Source: Caenorhabditis elegans (lineage: Eukaryota; Nematoda; Chromadorea; Rhabditida; Rhabditidae). Taken from it: 64,000 bases of DNA. Each line of letters begins with the position of its first letter. The stretch's first letter is position 1. Made by a program: the position numbers and the translations under genes. The notes below the pieces were generated by a model. The model was not told where the DNA came from, did no database searches, and worked only from the letters and a program-made list of their open reading frames with translations. The DNA lies in contig NC_003279.8 in assembly GCF_000002985.6 (NCBI RefSeq), forward strand, positions 5,580,001 to 5,644,000, written 5' to 3'. Shown in pieces: positions 1-12,300 of the stretch.

Positions 1-1
1 A

Positions 2-1794
2 TTAGACAAGGCAATTCAAGAAATGCATAGTCTGGCTTCTCAACCAGACCTTTATGGATCGTTTGTTGAAGTCAACGGAGTTGAAATTCTTCTTCAATTA
101 TTAGGACACGAGAATACTGATATTGTGTGTGCAACACTTAGTCTCTTGAGAGAACTTACAGACGATGATGTGATGAACGAAGGAGAAGATGGAGCAGCTG
201 AACTTATTGAAAGTCTTGTGTCTGGATCGATTATCACAACTTTGTTAGCATGCGTAGAGAGGCTCGATGAAAGCGTCAAAGATGAAGCGGATGGCGTCCA
301 TAATGCACTCGGAGTTGTGGACAATGTAAGAAAAATCGATATTTGAAAAACAAAACAATATATTTTCAGATGATTGGTTTCCGCGATGACATTACTGAAG
401 AATGCGTAAAGCACGGATTCACGGTTTGGCTTCTGAAAAGATGCTTTCAGAAAGGTGCATTTGATGCGAATAAGATGTACGCTTCGGAACTTCTTTCAGT
501 CATATTGCAGACTTCTGATACTGCAAAGGCAAAGCTGACAGAGAAAATTGATGGCATCGATATTTTATTGAGAGTGAGTAGCCAAACAAAGTATCAAGAA
601 TAAATTGAACTTTTAAGACCATTGCTGTGTACAAAAAGAACGATCCAGCAAATGTAGACGAACGAGAATACATGGAAAATCTATTCAACTCACTTTGTGC
701 CGCACTTATGCATCCGGCTAATCGAAGTACGAATTTTTTTGAATATAAACACCAAAAAAATTGCTCTTGTTCAAAATAAATGTTTTCAGAAAAGTTCCTC
801 GACGGAGAAGGTCTTCAATTGATGAATTTGATGCTCCGAGAGAAGAAACAAGCAAGACAAAGTGCTCTGAAAGTTCTGAACCATGCAACATCAGGAGACG
901 AGGGAATCGAAAATTGCAATAAACTTGTCGAAATGCTCGGATTGAGAACAATTTTCCCGTTATTCATGAGAACACCTTCAAAGACAAAAAGAAAGGATAC
1001 GACACCTGATGAACATGAAGAACACGTTTGTACGGTAAGATTTATGTTGTGATATTATTTTGAATGTTTTAGCTTCAAAATTGGACTGGTAAATCGGACT
1101 TTCGGTTTTTCTCCTTTTTTGAACAAAAATTGAGTTTTCAAATCTGCCTTGCACTTTTTGATACTTATCGAACATATAATTAAATTAAAAATCGAAAAAT
1201 CTATTTCTACGAATTACATTTTACAAAAAGTGACTAATTTATATTGTAGGAAATGTTCTTTTGATGATAAATAATAATTTTTTAGATTCTCTCTTCACTG
1301 CTGGCAGCATGTTCGGAGAACCACCGTCAACGAATTGTTCAAAAATTTGTTGAGCACGAACATGAGAAAGTGGACAGAGCTGTGGAGCTATTTTTGAAGT
1401 ACAAGTGAGTTGAAGCACATTCCGTTATGAAAAATAATTTTATTTCAATTTCAGAGAAAAAGTTCAACGATTTGAATTGAAAAAGAAGCGTCAATCACAA
1501 GAAGCTGGAACATCAGAAGATGATGATCCAGATCGAGCATATTTGGATAAACTAGACAATGGTCTCTACACGCTTCAACGTCTTACTCTTATACTCGGTG
1601 AAGTGGCAGTTGGTGTTGAATCGGCTCGTCTCAGAGAGGAGAAGCTTTTCCAAATGAAAATGAGCCAAAATCGATTGGATTTGATGTTGTGTCCAATTAT
1701 TCAAGAATACAGTGACAATCTTGGTGATGATGCTAATATTGAGCAAGAAAGAGTCCTCGTTATGCTCAGTAAAATTGAAGATTTTTACAAATAA
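2..1794 (+). CDS. Beta-catenin-like protein 1 (CTNNBL1) homologue, 3' part
   Basis: The gene is cut by the left edge; 446 codons plus stop remain of a protein that is about 560 residues in human. Exons join in phase at 2-325, 370-573, 618-726, 790-1034, 1286-1404 and 1455-1794. The protein is a run of armadillo-type alpha-helical repeats (for example VNGVEILLQLLGHENTDIV and LRELTDDDVMNEGEDGAAEL) ending in a helical tail with ESARLREEKLFQMKMSQNRL, which is the CTNNBL1 C-terminus. Known for the family: a nuclear protein that binds CDC5L in the Prp19 splicing complex. It is followed 307 bp downstream by icmt-1 on the same strand, the spacing of a nematode operon. The identification is firm; the missing N-terminus lies outside the window. 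Confidence 0.93.
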
Positions 1795-2101
1795 TTTATC
1801 ACTAGCATTTTTCCTTTATTTATTTTTTGTTCTCCGGTTTATGAAAAGTTTCAAGTTTGTGCTATGAATTTGTGTTTTGTTTTTAATTTTATTAAATTTT
1901 CAACTGTTGCATGCAGTTTTTCATATTTAAATACTCCAAGATCTAAAAATTAATGTTTCAAACCAATTTTTTTTAAATCGATAAACTTTTTAAAAAAGCT
2001 TTATAGATTGGATTACTAGCAAAAGTTTGAAGATTCGAAGAAAATTTGCCATTTATCAAAAATTATTTCCAATGGCCTAATTTACTATCATTCAGATAAA
2101 A
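1795..2101 (+). other. Intergenic spacer of a probable operon
   Basis: This AT-rich stretch has no coding potential. It contains the 3' end of the CTNNBL1 gene and, just before the icmt-1 ATG, ATTCAG at 2092-2097 followed by AUAAAA, which could act as a trans-splice acceptor. The short same-strand gap suggests that icmt-1 is a downstream operon gene receiving a spliced leader. This is inferred from spacing only. Confidence 0.4.
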
Positions 2102-3263
2102 ATGCCTCCTATTCCTCCTCCAACTTTTGTTGGAAGAATAGCTTTTCATCTGAAATCTGATGATGATTTCCGAACAGCTATCGATGCATTTATGGCATCT
2201 TTTGCCGTGGTGGCTACCGTATCCGCATCAACTTCCAGCTTCGTTTTTGGAATTCTTGCGAGTTTACTGACGATTCTGATTGCTTATCTGTTCGCGAGAA
2301 AACGTGTATTCACCAACAAATCAATTCTGATGCCTGCTGCACTTTTGGGCTGTGTGAGTGGATTTTCTACATCTCGAGTATTTTTTTCTAGATTTCAGGC
2401 TGTAGCAGTGAGCCTGGCTTATTCAGTATCCCATGAAGGAGAAGTATTAGAACATTTATCCCATTATTTCTTGTTTCTCTCAATGTTTCACTTCACCGAA
2501 TTCGTCTTCACAGCACTCACAAATCGGCGAACACTGCGACCTGATTCATTTTTATTGAATCATTCTGTTGGATATTGGTTGGCTGCTAGCATTAGTTGGA
2601 TTGAATTTTTGATCGAGGTAGGTTTTTTTGAAATTAAAACTCAAAAAAAACCATTGGTGGTTCCGAAAAAAAGGAGAAAGATGAGGAGACTTTAGTTTTA
2701 TCAAAAAATGTAGTTTTTGGTGAGAAAAATAATGAAATTTATGTCTAAAAAATAAAGCAATTCACGCCTTAATTGTACGATTTCAGGCATACTTCTTCCC
2801 AGAAATCAAAATGCGTGGGATTCTTTGGATTGGAACATTAGGATGTATTATCGGAGAAATATTTAGAAAAGTTGGAATGGTTCATGCTGGTTTGGCATTC
2901 ACTCATCGATTAGCAATGACCAAAAGATCAGATCACAGACTTGTAAAAGATGGAATCTACGCTTATTTGCGACATCCTGGATATTTTGGTTAGTAAAAAT
3001 TAGGAGTCCTGTGTGAGATATTATTAATTCTGATAGGTTATCTGAATATTTCAGGTTGGTTCTTATGGGCCGTTTCCACTCAAATAATCCTTTGCAATCC
3101 TATTTGCTGTGTGGTTTATGCCTATGTGACATGGCACTTCTTCGCCTCCAGAATCTATGACGAAGAGAAGGATCTGATTTCGTTTTTTGGCGATTCATAC
3201 GTGGAATATCAACAGAATGTCTGGTGCGGTGTTCCATTCGTTCGTGGGTATCAAAGACCATGA
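2102..3263 (+). CDS. icmt-1: Protein-S-isoprenylcysteine O-methyltransferase (ICMT)
   Basis: Exons 2102-2353, 2399-2617, 2787-2988 and 3055-3263 give 293 residues, close to the usual ICMT length of about 285. The enzyme is a multi-pass ER membrane protein that methylates the C-terminal prenylcysteine of processed CAAX proteins such as Ras and Rho, using S-adenosylmethionine. Several hydrophobic segments are visible. The family signature is present: DSFLLNHSVGY, then DGIYAYLRHPGYFGWF, LCNPICCVVYAYVTW, RIYDEEKDLISFFG and the final WCGVPFV. The first intron is only 45 nt (2354-2398), has GTGAGT and TTTCAG ends, is a multiple of three and contains no stop, so retaining it would insert 15 residues. 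The 3' end converges on tns-1. Confidence 0.95.
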
Positions 3264-3730
3264 TTCTAAATCAGAATAACTTTATTTGAAATTTTTAATT
3301 TTGAATTTTAAGTTCTTTCAATTTCCATATTTATCTGTATGCGTTTACCATGTCGTTGCCACTGCAAGATCTCATTTGTAATGTGTTTTATAATTTATTT
3401 CATTTTCTAAATTGTTCATAAAAATTTTATTGCCTGTATTCAATATTTGCATAAAATGAAAAATTCATTATATACAGGAAGTTGGGAAAATATTTAGAAG
3501 CAAACAATTAAACAAAATGGAAAGAACTTATAGAAAATTTTGAAACTGAAATGATGGAAATGGGAAAAAAGGCGAACAAGAAAATGAAAAATAAAGAGAA
3601 AACCGTAAAATCAAAGTTTTGCGATGATAAAAAGTACTTTCAGATTGACTTAGAATATCACTTGGGTACGTACTAAATTTGCAAATAACACTAATAATTT
3701 CTTTGTAAAAAATTCAAATATTTTTTCTTC
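3264..3730. other. Convergent 3' UTR region between icmt-1 and tns-1
   Basis: The stretch is non-coding and AT-rich. On the - strand an AATAAA signal lies at 3426-3431, about 300 nt past the tns-1 stop, and is the likely tns-1 polyadenylation signal. icmt-1 terminates in the same interval from the other side, so the two 3' UTRs may overlap. Confidence 0.5.
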
Positions 3731-6700
3731 TTATGACCGATTCTTCTGTGCCAACATGACCTTATTGATAAAATTAACAACAGCACTTCCAGGTTGCTCA
3801 GGTTCAAGCTCAGCGAATACGTGGCACGCGTTTTCAGATGAAGAAGGAATTCTGGCGACGAAAGCGAATAATCGAGCTTGTGCTATGCATCCATCATGGA
3901 ATCCCAGAGCACGAGTGTTTTCGAACCTATAATATCAATTTTAGTTTAAGTCATACAACTTTAGTCTGTTTAAAACCAACCTCCTTTCAATTGGATCCAT
4001 TCCAGCAAAAATCACACTTTGAACATTAAAATGCCTCCTGAAGAACACCTTCCGCGTGTTATCAGTTAATGTAACTCCTTGTGATGAAACCTGAAAATAC
4101 GAACAATTATTAGTATGTAAATGCATGAGTTTAAAGGGAGGCACACCTGTGACAAATGATCTCACCGCGCGTCACAGAAATTTGCCTAGAATTCAGTTCA
4201 TTTTTTCTCATTCTTATAGATTTTTTTTCAAAGACTTTTTTCACAAATTCCCAATTTTCATTGTGAAAAACTAATTTTTAAAAGTTAACCGTGATTCCAC
4301 AAAACTCGAAAAATGCAAGGCTCCCTGCGATACCATTTTTCAAGTGTGTATACATTGTAATATTAAAGATTCAGGACAATATAATTTTCAATCAGGTAAA
4401 TAGACTACAGTATGATCGTGGTGAGATATCAAGTGGTACGTGATTGGATTTTGTACTATACGCATTTTTCATATTTCCCTCACCTTAAAATGCACTGAAA
4501 CAGCTCGACTATCTCCGTTAATAGCTCTCTGCGAACACGTGGCAATGCTCCGCTTGACGCACTCGTTGCCGGTCAACGATTCCACGTCGACACTGCCCAC
4601 GTACACCACATTACAAGCTGAAATTGAATTGACTGCATAGTTGTTTCATCTGCATTTCTTACCTGCTCCCTGTTCCAAAAGTGCTTGAGTGGCTGATAAA
4701 TGTTCCGGTGTAGCTGCTGGATCAAAGTCCGGAAGAACAAGCTTCGTTGGAAGAGCCAAGGCTGTGATGGAATGTTGATATACCAATGCAGATAGGGAAC
4801 CGAAGACGGGCTGGAAGATACAAAATTACTTTTTGAAAGACTAAAACTTTTCAATTTTTCAGCATCAAGCCATAAATGCATCCAAATATCAACTTAGTCA
4901 AATATTTAATATGTATAACAGTAGAAACCCAAGATTGATGACCTTGCTTTACAAAACTTTTGTTAGACCTCTTCTTGAGTATGGAACGGTAATTACTAGC
5001 CCAATTAGAAACTCTGAAACAAGAGCCATTGAGTCAGTTCAAAACGCATTTACTAGACGATTATACAGTAGAACACAAGGCAAATACATCTCGCCAACTG
5101 ACCCGGAGTATAAATCTGCATCCGAACGCAATGAACTTTTTGAGCTCACAACACTACAAACGCGGCGCCAAATCTATGACAGAAAAACTATTATGAAGAT
5201 GATTAATGGTAAACTAGATCTCAACGTACCTCAATTTTTTACATATTCTGAAAACACACGAACTCGTTCCAAAAAGAAAGTCTCATGGAGCAGATGTAAA
5301 ACTAAAACTAGAAAGCATTTTATTGTAAACCGTACGCTGAGTAACCCCAAGTTTCTAAAACATATATCAGATCTTGAATAACGAGATGTCTGACAACTGA
5401 TGATTGCAACATGAACTACCCACATAACATTATTTCCTCCCGCCTGATCTAACTGTCCTGTTAACAAACTTTCGTTCCTATTTATTCTGCTTGTTTCTAT
5501 TTATTCTTCTTGTTTCTATCCCTCTTATTCTGTGTATTGTATTTATGATCTATTGTATGTGTACATTTTTCTTTTTTCTTCAACTTTTTCCACGTCTCCT
5601 CGCGAGCGTAAATAAATAAATAAATTAATTAATTTGACTTGCGGCAGTTGAAATTTTTTTAGAATTGTGGCAATTTAAAAATCACAAAACCAGATATTTC
5701 CAAAATTGCTGGAAATATAAGTTTGATGATTTTTTTGAATTTAAACAATGTTTTTTTTTCAAAATGGTCACTTTTCAAATTCAAAATGTCTGAAACCTCG
5801 AAAATTTTTTGGTGCGCACCCCCAGAGTCAACCTTTGATATTACTTGCAAATATCAGCCGATTTCCAAATTATGTTCAATCAAAACATCCTAAATTTAAA
5901 CGATCGTTATGTTATTCTTTCCCATCATAATACCCATTTCCTCAAAAACTCATAAATCTTTTTTTCAATTTGTACCATATGGTTTCCCTAAACTCACCTC
6001 ATTATTGCATCCCTTCAGTTTGACACCCTTTGGTGATGGTTCAATCAAAAAGTGACGGACGAGTTCACTTCCATCTCCTATAAAATGCAAAAAAGTGTTT
6101 TTCAATTATCTTTTTTTTTTGAAAAAATAATTGTACCTGGATTAACACCGGGCGGTGGAGTGGAAACTTTTAGAGCTAATCCAAATGCTCCAGGAAAAGA
6201 GTTCGAATCACGGACGACAAATGTGCCAGGTGGTTTGTCACGTAACATGTTGATGGCTGGAATAAATTATTATATTTTTAGATAAAAGATTGAAACTTTA
6301 ATTTCATATATTTTGTAACTTGTAGTTTCTTAATCAACAGTTTCAATTTCATCAACTACTTCATTCATATAACTTTCCATTTCTAACCCAAAAACCTTTT
6401 TTTTCCATTGTTCATGTCCATTTCCAGATCGAGCAGCAGTGCTCCACATGGAGCAATAAATCCCATGAAAAACAAATGTTGCTCTCTTTTTTCTCTATTT
6501 CTCTGTCACTTTCTTGGTTTTTTTAGACGGATCGAAAGGAAAAGAAGCATTTATAATTCATGTGGCACCCCGTCTTCATTCTGCACACCAACACACGCCA
6601 ACAATTTCAGATGATGGATTATTATGAAGAATTGTGAAAAAATGGGGAACCTTTCAACAATATTTTTTGTAAATTGTTGGTGCATTCAAAAAATGTGGTC

Positions 6701-9304
6701 CGTTGAAGAATATACTCATGAGTGTTTCGTCTCTGACAAAAAATATATTAGGATAGTTCTAATTGTATTCGCAAATGATTGCTTTTATCAGTTGAATCAT
6801 CATCCGGTCGCGATGAGTCCACTGTGCTCACTGAGGCATATTATGCGCATATGGGTAATTAATTTCGAAATTATAGTCCCAAAATTAAGTGTTGTCACTA
6901 CAAATTTGTCGAATTAGTTAACTATAAATTGAGCAGCACATTCAAAAATGTTTTGGAAATTTTTTTTAATTGAATAATTTCTTTGATCTATCAAAACTAT
7001 GAATTATGGAAGTTCCGCTATATCTTTAAAAATAAAGCAATTTTTTAACTTTTGTGATATCAAATGATCTCAAAGTCGGCTAAAAGAAAAGTTTCATGTT
7101 TCAAAAGCACTCTAACCCTCGTCTCATTTTCTTCATCTTCACACACTACAACTACACCAGATATATATAAAACGTGTAACTTTTCGGAGCACGGAACGAG
7201 AGCATCTTTATGTTGTAATGATTTGAGAAGAAGCTTTGGGTTGTGTGAGTATATGTGGACGAATGTTCAACTATTTTAGTGTAAAAGAGAGATAGAGTTG
7301 AATTGATTGAAAATCCCACAAAATAATGTAGATCTGAGGGTCAAGTTTTACAATGAAAAGTGTACTGAAAGGTCGAAAAAACATACATTTGAACTATGGG
7401 GATTTCAAGCCAAACGGCTTAGTTTGTCAGATTATTTATCAAAGAACTTATCAACAAGCAAAATATTGGTAATATTTTCTTCTATAATTTTTAAGTTAAT
7501 TTTTTTGATTTCTTTTTTTTTTTTAAACGAGCCATGTCAGAATGAAGTCAAAATGAAAATCTGATAATTTTTAATGATCTTTTTTTTTCAACCTCCATTG
7601 TTTTCCAAATTCAATATAAAGTCCAATTTTCAATTTACAATTTGTATTTCCAATTATTATAAACTGATAAGCGACTGATAAGCATCCAATTTTCCTGCTT
7701 ATCAATCAAATACCTGACAGTTGCCAATTTGGAATATTTGCAAAAGTAATCAACATAAAATTTGAGTGGAATACACGATGAGAAAAGTATATTAAATTTG
7801 TTTTTTTAAGCTTTTGAATTGTAGATACAAAAAATCCATACCTTGTTCTCTAGAAATCGTAGGCTTGTACCAATACTTGGAGGTATCCTTCACGAATAAT
7901 GGATGATGATGAATGATTTCCGAAGTGTCTGAAAATTGAATAAAAATGTTATAATTTAATAAATGGAAATTTTCAAATATTTTCTACCAATTCTCTGGAA
8001 AGGACATTTTCGGGAGAAAAAAGCTACGTCATAAATCACACTTCCACATCTATAATCTTCTTTTATTCTTCTTTTTTTGTGAAATTCTCACTCTATCGGA
8101 TTAAAAAGATTTCTTACCGATAATTATTAAACAATTCAAGAATTCAACTAATTTTAGGTCTAAAATTCTCAAATTTTCCATTCCCCTGCCCTCTCCAGGT
8201 GTTCTTGTTCCTATCATCTCAATAAGTTTCCGCCTAATTTCACATCCGGCCCCGTTGAGTTTTCTATCCAAATTCCATTCTAATCTTGTTGTTGCGTGAG
8301 AGAGAGAAAGAGAAAACGACTTAAGTCTCATCACCATATATACCACATAAAACTTTATGGGTCTTGAAACGGAATCAACCGTTTTTCAATGAAAAATATT
8401 CTTTTCTTATATACATTTCAAAAGGGTGGCATTGCGGGGAAATGCAACGGTTTTATGAGAAGTTGACTCCCATTTTTGACATTCACCTCGTGGTTGGGCG
8501 ATTATTTTTTCAGAAATTCAACAGATTCAATATTTTTAATTAAAATTTATAGTCAATAAATAGAGAAATATTCAATTGATCTATATGTATAAAAAGAGTG
8601 ATTATTGGAAATTCTGAAAAAAAAACTCGAACGTTGAATTTGACGAATTTCATGCAATTTTTGAACATATTTTCAAAACATACCAAATAAAATATAAATG
8701 TTTTTAAAATCAGTCAAATTTTAAAATTATATCCATATTACAACTAAGGAAAATACTCAACTAAAAAAATTTAAAAATTATATAAAAAACTGAACGAAAA
8801 AACGATTTTTTTTCCTACATTTTTCAAAAATAACTTATTGATTTGAAAAGTTGGATTATCCTAGTGAAATAGATTCACGCACATTACAAAAAATACAACC
8901 TAATCCAAGGATCACATGTTCTTACCCTTTCCATTACTCTTCTTTAGAATTCCACCTCCTGCACCACTAATTTGTCTTTGTATAACTCTAGAGAATTGTT
9001 CATTTGCATCAGTACCACCACCAACATCTTCTTCCATTACAACATCATCAAACTCTTCTTCATCATCATCATCACCTTCCTCCATTGTATCTTTCGATGA
9101 TGATGTGATGGTTCTTCGTATCAGATCATCTTTCTCTTCTGCATCAGAAAGATCCGAAGATTCTTCAGATGATGCTAGAGAGACATCACAATAGCGAGAT
9201 CTTTGTTGTAGTTGTGCAGTTGTGGCAGAAGCTGATGCATCGTCATGGTTTGACCGTTTCAGATGTATCACAACTGTGGTGGATGTGGTGGCTGTGTCCG
9301 ACAT
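3731..9304 (-). CDS. tns-1: Tensin, short SH2-PTB isoform from an internal first exon
   Basis: An ATG at 9304 opens a 379-nt exon (9304-8926) ending at the donor GTAAGA. It joins in phase to the exon at 7928 and then shares the last seven tns-1 exons, giving 417 aa. The private N-terminus is about 126 residues: threonine-rich, then acidic and serine-rich ([35 protein letters not shown]). SH2 and PTB follow, with no PTP-like or C2 domain. The upstream region at 9480-9760 is rich in CT/GA tracts, has a CCCCGCCCAC box and a TATA-like element, and looks like a promoter. Mammalian tensin genes also make a short SH2-PTB member (TNS4/cten). The exon is in phase and the donor is good. Use of this promoter is inferred. 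Confidence 0.78.
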
Positions 9305-12300
9305 GGTCTTGAACTTAGACAGGGAATTAGAATATCTCAGAATTTACAAACAATACGTTAGAAGCAAATGCCAAACTATAAAAATTCCATAGATACAGTA
9401 GGATATATGAACACGAGAGATACGATGTTTGAAGAATCAGAATTTCAGACAAAATATCTGGAATACAAGATGGAATCAAAGAGGACGTAGAGGAAGAAGT
9501 AGAAGAAGAAATAAGAATAACAGATTGTTGGTGAAAACTCTCTGTCTCTTTCTCTCTGAATTTCTGTCTCTGTCTCCTGCTGCACCTTCAACTGCCCCTT
9601 GAGAGGGAGAGAGAGACAGCTGTCTCTCTATGTCTGCGCCTCACTCTCTCTTCATCAAGACCCCGCCCACTTCATACTCTTCCGACTCCTTTCTATCATA
9701 TCTCTTGGCGAGAGTATAAACCGGCGGGTCCCATTCCCATGGGACCCTTCGAAAAATCTCAGAGACCTCTAGACCTCAAACGAGTGCTCACTAGCGTTGA
9801 GCACAAGCAGCCACAGAGCAACATAAAAAATAGATGGGCGTGTGTAACCACAACTTTTTCGTGTAGTTTTTGTGGAAATACAAATGTTTTGAATACGAAC
9901 GAGGGGCTGAGCTATAAAATTTGGAAACCAATGGAAACAAAAGTTTTCGAAAAGTTTAATTGCAGCAACGAGGATCTTTACTTGAAGATTTTAGATTCAA
10001 GGAGTATAGAGAAGCATTAAATATTAATGTGAACCTGAAGATTGAAACGTGTGTTTAATGAAACATACATGCACCTTGGTGATCCTTTAAAGAGACTTCA
10101 TGTTTTGACAATATTACAATAATTCAGCCAAGAACTCAACCCGACTGATAGTGAGGGGTGCTGAGGGGTGCATCTCATCCTTTTTTATAGTGTTCTTACT
10201 GGCAGTTTTTGTTTAACATTATCTTCAACCTTTGCTAACTATTTTTGTTTTTTTCTGCAATTTTTGCAATACCAGTAGAGGAAATGCCGTATATGGATCT
10301 ACTCAATGTGTCACCTTTTCTCATGTTGAATACGTCCTAGACTCAAAAAATTAAAAATTTTTATTTATCAAAAAAGATACATAGACTTTTCAAAAGTTAG
10401 TTTTTGTGAGTGAGTACCACAAAAAACCAACCAAAAAATCTTCCCGTTTTAGTCTCTTTTTGTTATTTGAAATTATATGTCACTTCAGTGCAATCTTTGT
10501 AAAAATTGTATAAACTATTAGATGTTTAGCTAGCAGTTTTAGGTCTAAAACGCGTTCATAAAACAAAAATTATAAATTGTAATTTCCTTAATTCACTGCT
10601 TTGGCACATCATAGATAGCTCCGCCCATCTGAAATTTCAATTTATTTCAGGAGTTTGAGTTTCTAAATATCCACTTTTCAAGTACTTTCAAAGATTTTTT
10701 TCCAATAAAAAAACTCATTCAACCGAAAAAAAAACTCAATTTCCCGCACGGGAACACCTTCTTCCACTGACAGACCTGTTTGTGTTGGCGGCAAAATATT
10801 TGCGCCTCGGCTCACACATCTATGCTTTTATTAATACCCACTCTCTCACATACAGTGCCTCTCTTCAACCAAGTACTAATATGACAATGAGAGGTGGAGG
10901 TTGACATGAGGAAATATAGGTATTATTCAGAGAGAAAGTAGGGAAGCATGATATTTCTATGTTTCTGTTTATTATTAATAAATGCTCATTTTGTTGAATC
11001 TAGCAGGAGAACATAATTAATTTTTCAGTTACACGAGCTACCCTCATGTTTAAAAATAGGAGAATGACCGTAAAAATAAATTTGTGATCCGGCCGAAGGC
11101 CAGAGTCGATTTACGAGACAAAATGCAAGGATGTGATTAAAATTGTAAGACCCAGGTGATTTGTTGCTTTTCTTAGGTAGGACGGAAACTTTAAAAAAGT
11201 TAGTGAAAACCCCATTTGATTTGATAACAATCTGAATTTGAACTACAAAAAAATAGGTTCACAAGATGCAAGTTTCTTAAGAAATTGCTACAAAATCACA
11301 GTGGAGATCAAAGATGAGTGGAAAATTCACAAAACGGCCGATTTTGGTATGATAGTCCAACTTTTCAATTAAAAAAACCTAGGCACACAGTTATTTATAT
11401 TATGAGTTTGAAAAAGACTTTTTAAAAATTGGATGAAAGTAGCAATTTGCAGAAAAATTTTAACAACAGTTTTTTGGCTATCCATTCAGTTTGAATTATA
11501 TTTACCAAAACCCCATCAACCAGTTGATTTTTGCCCTACAAAAAACTCACCAACAGAATTAACGGAAGATCTTCTGCTCAACGTCGATGATCCACCAAAG
11601 AGCCGAGGTGAAGCTGATCTGAGAATTTACAAATTTCAATACTGCTCAAAATATTTTCCTGGGAAATGTTTCTCACCTATTATTCATAGTACTATAACCG
11701 TTATGTCCTCCTCCTCCACCACCTGCAGCGTGTCCACTTCCTCCTCGTTCCCCGTTATTATACAACAATGGATGGAACGGAAGAGGTGTGGCACGAGATA
11801 CTGGGAATGATGGGGTTGATGAACGTTCGAGAACAGCACTCTGCAATTTAGAAATTGGAGTTTGACATAAAACTTGTAAAATGAAAGTTAAAGTTTTTCA
11901 AAAAAAAAAGATATATGCCAGTTCAGTTTAGGTCAGTTTAGGCAAATTTCCCTATGAAATCAAAATGCTTTTCATTTAATATTTTTAATTTTTGAATAGT
12001 TTAGCTAAGTGATCTTTTTTTTTTATTATTTGAGTAATTTCAAACTTTATTCCGACTAGTACAACTCCATTTTTTAAGTTATGGAATACTGAAAGAATTG
12101 AAAAGTTTCAAAACTTCGCAAAAAGATATGGGTTCATTTCAGAAGTAAAAGTAAAAAACAATGTTTCAGATAAACTTCTCTAGACTGAAAACTGACTATC
12201 AAGGATTTAGTGACTAAAGAGGGCAAAAAGAACAAAGAAAAAGAGAAAAAAGTAGGAAGACAGGAAAAAGGATGGATTGAAGAAAGAGAATAGAATCTAT

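Noticed and set aside
9726..9747. microRNA precursor
   Set aside because: The stem is only nine base pairs with a four-base loop, far too short for a Drosha/Dicer substrate.
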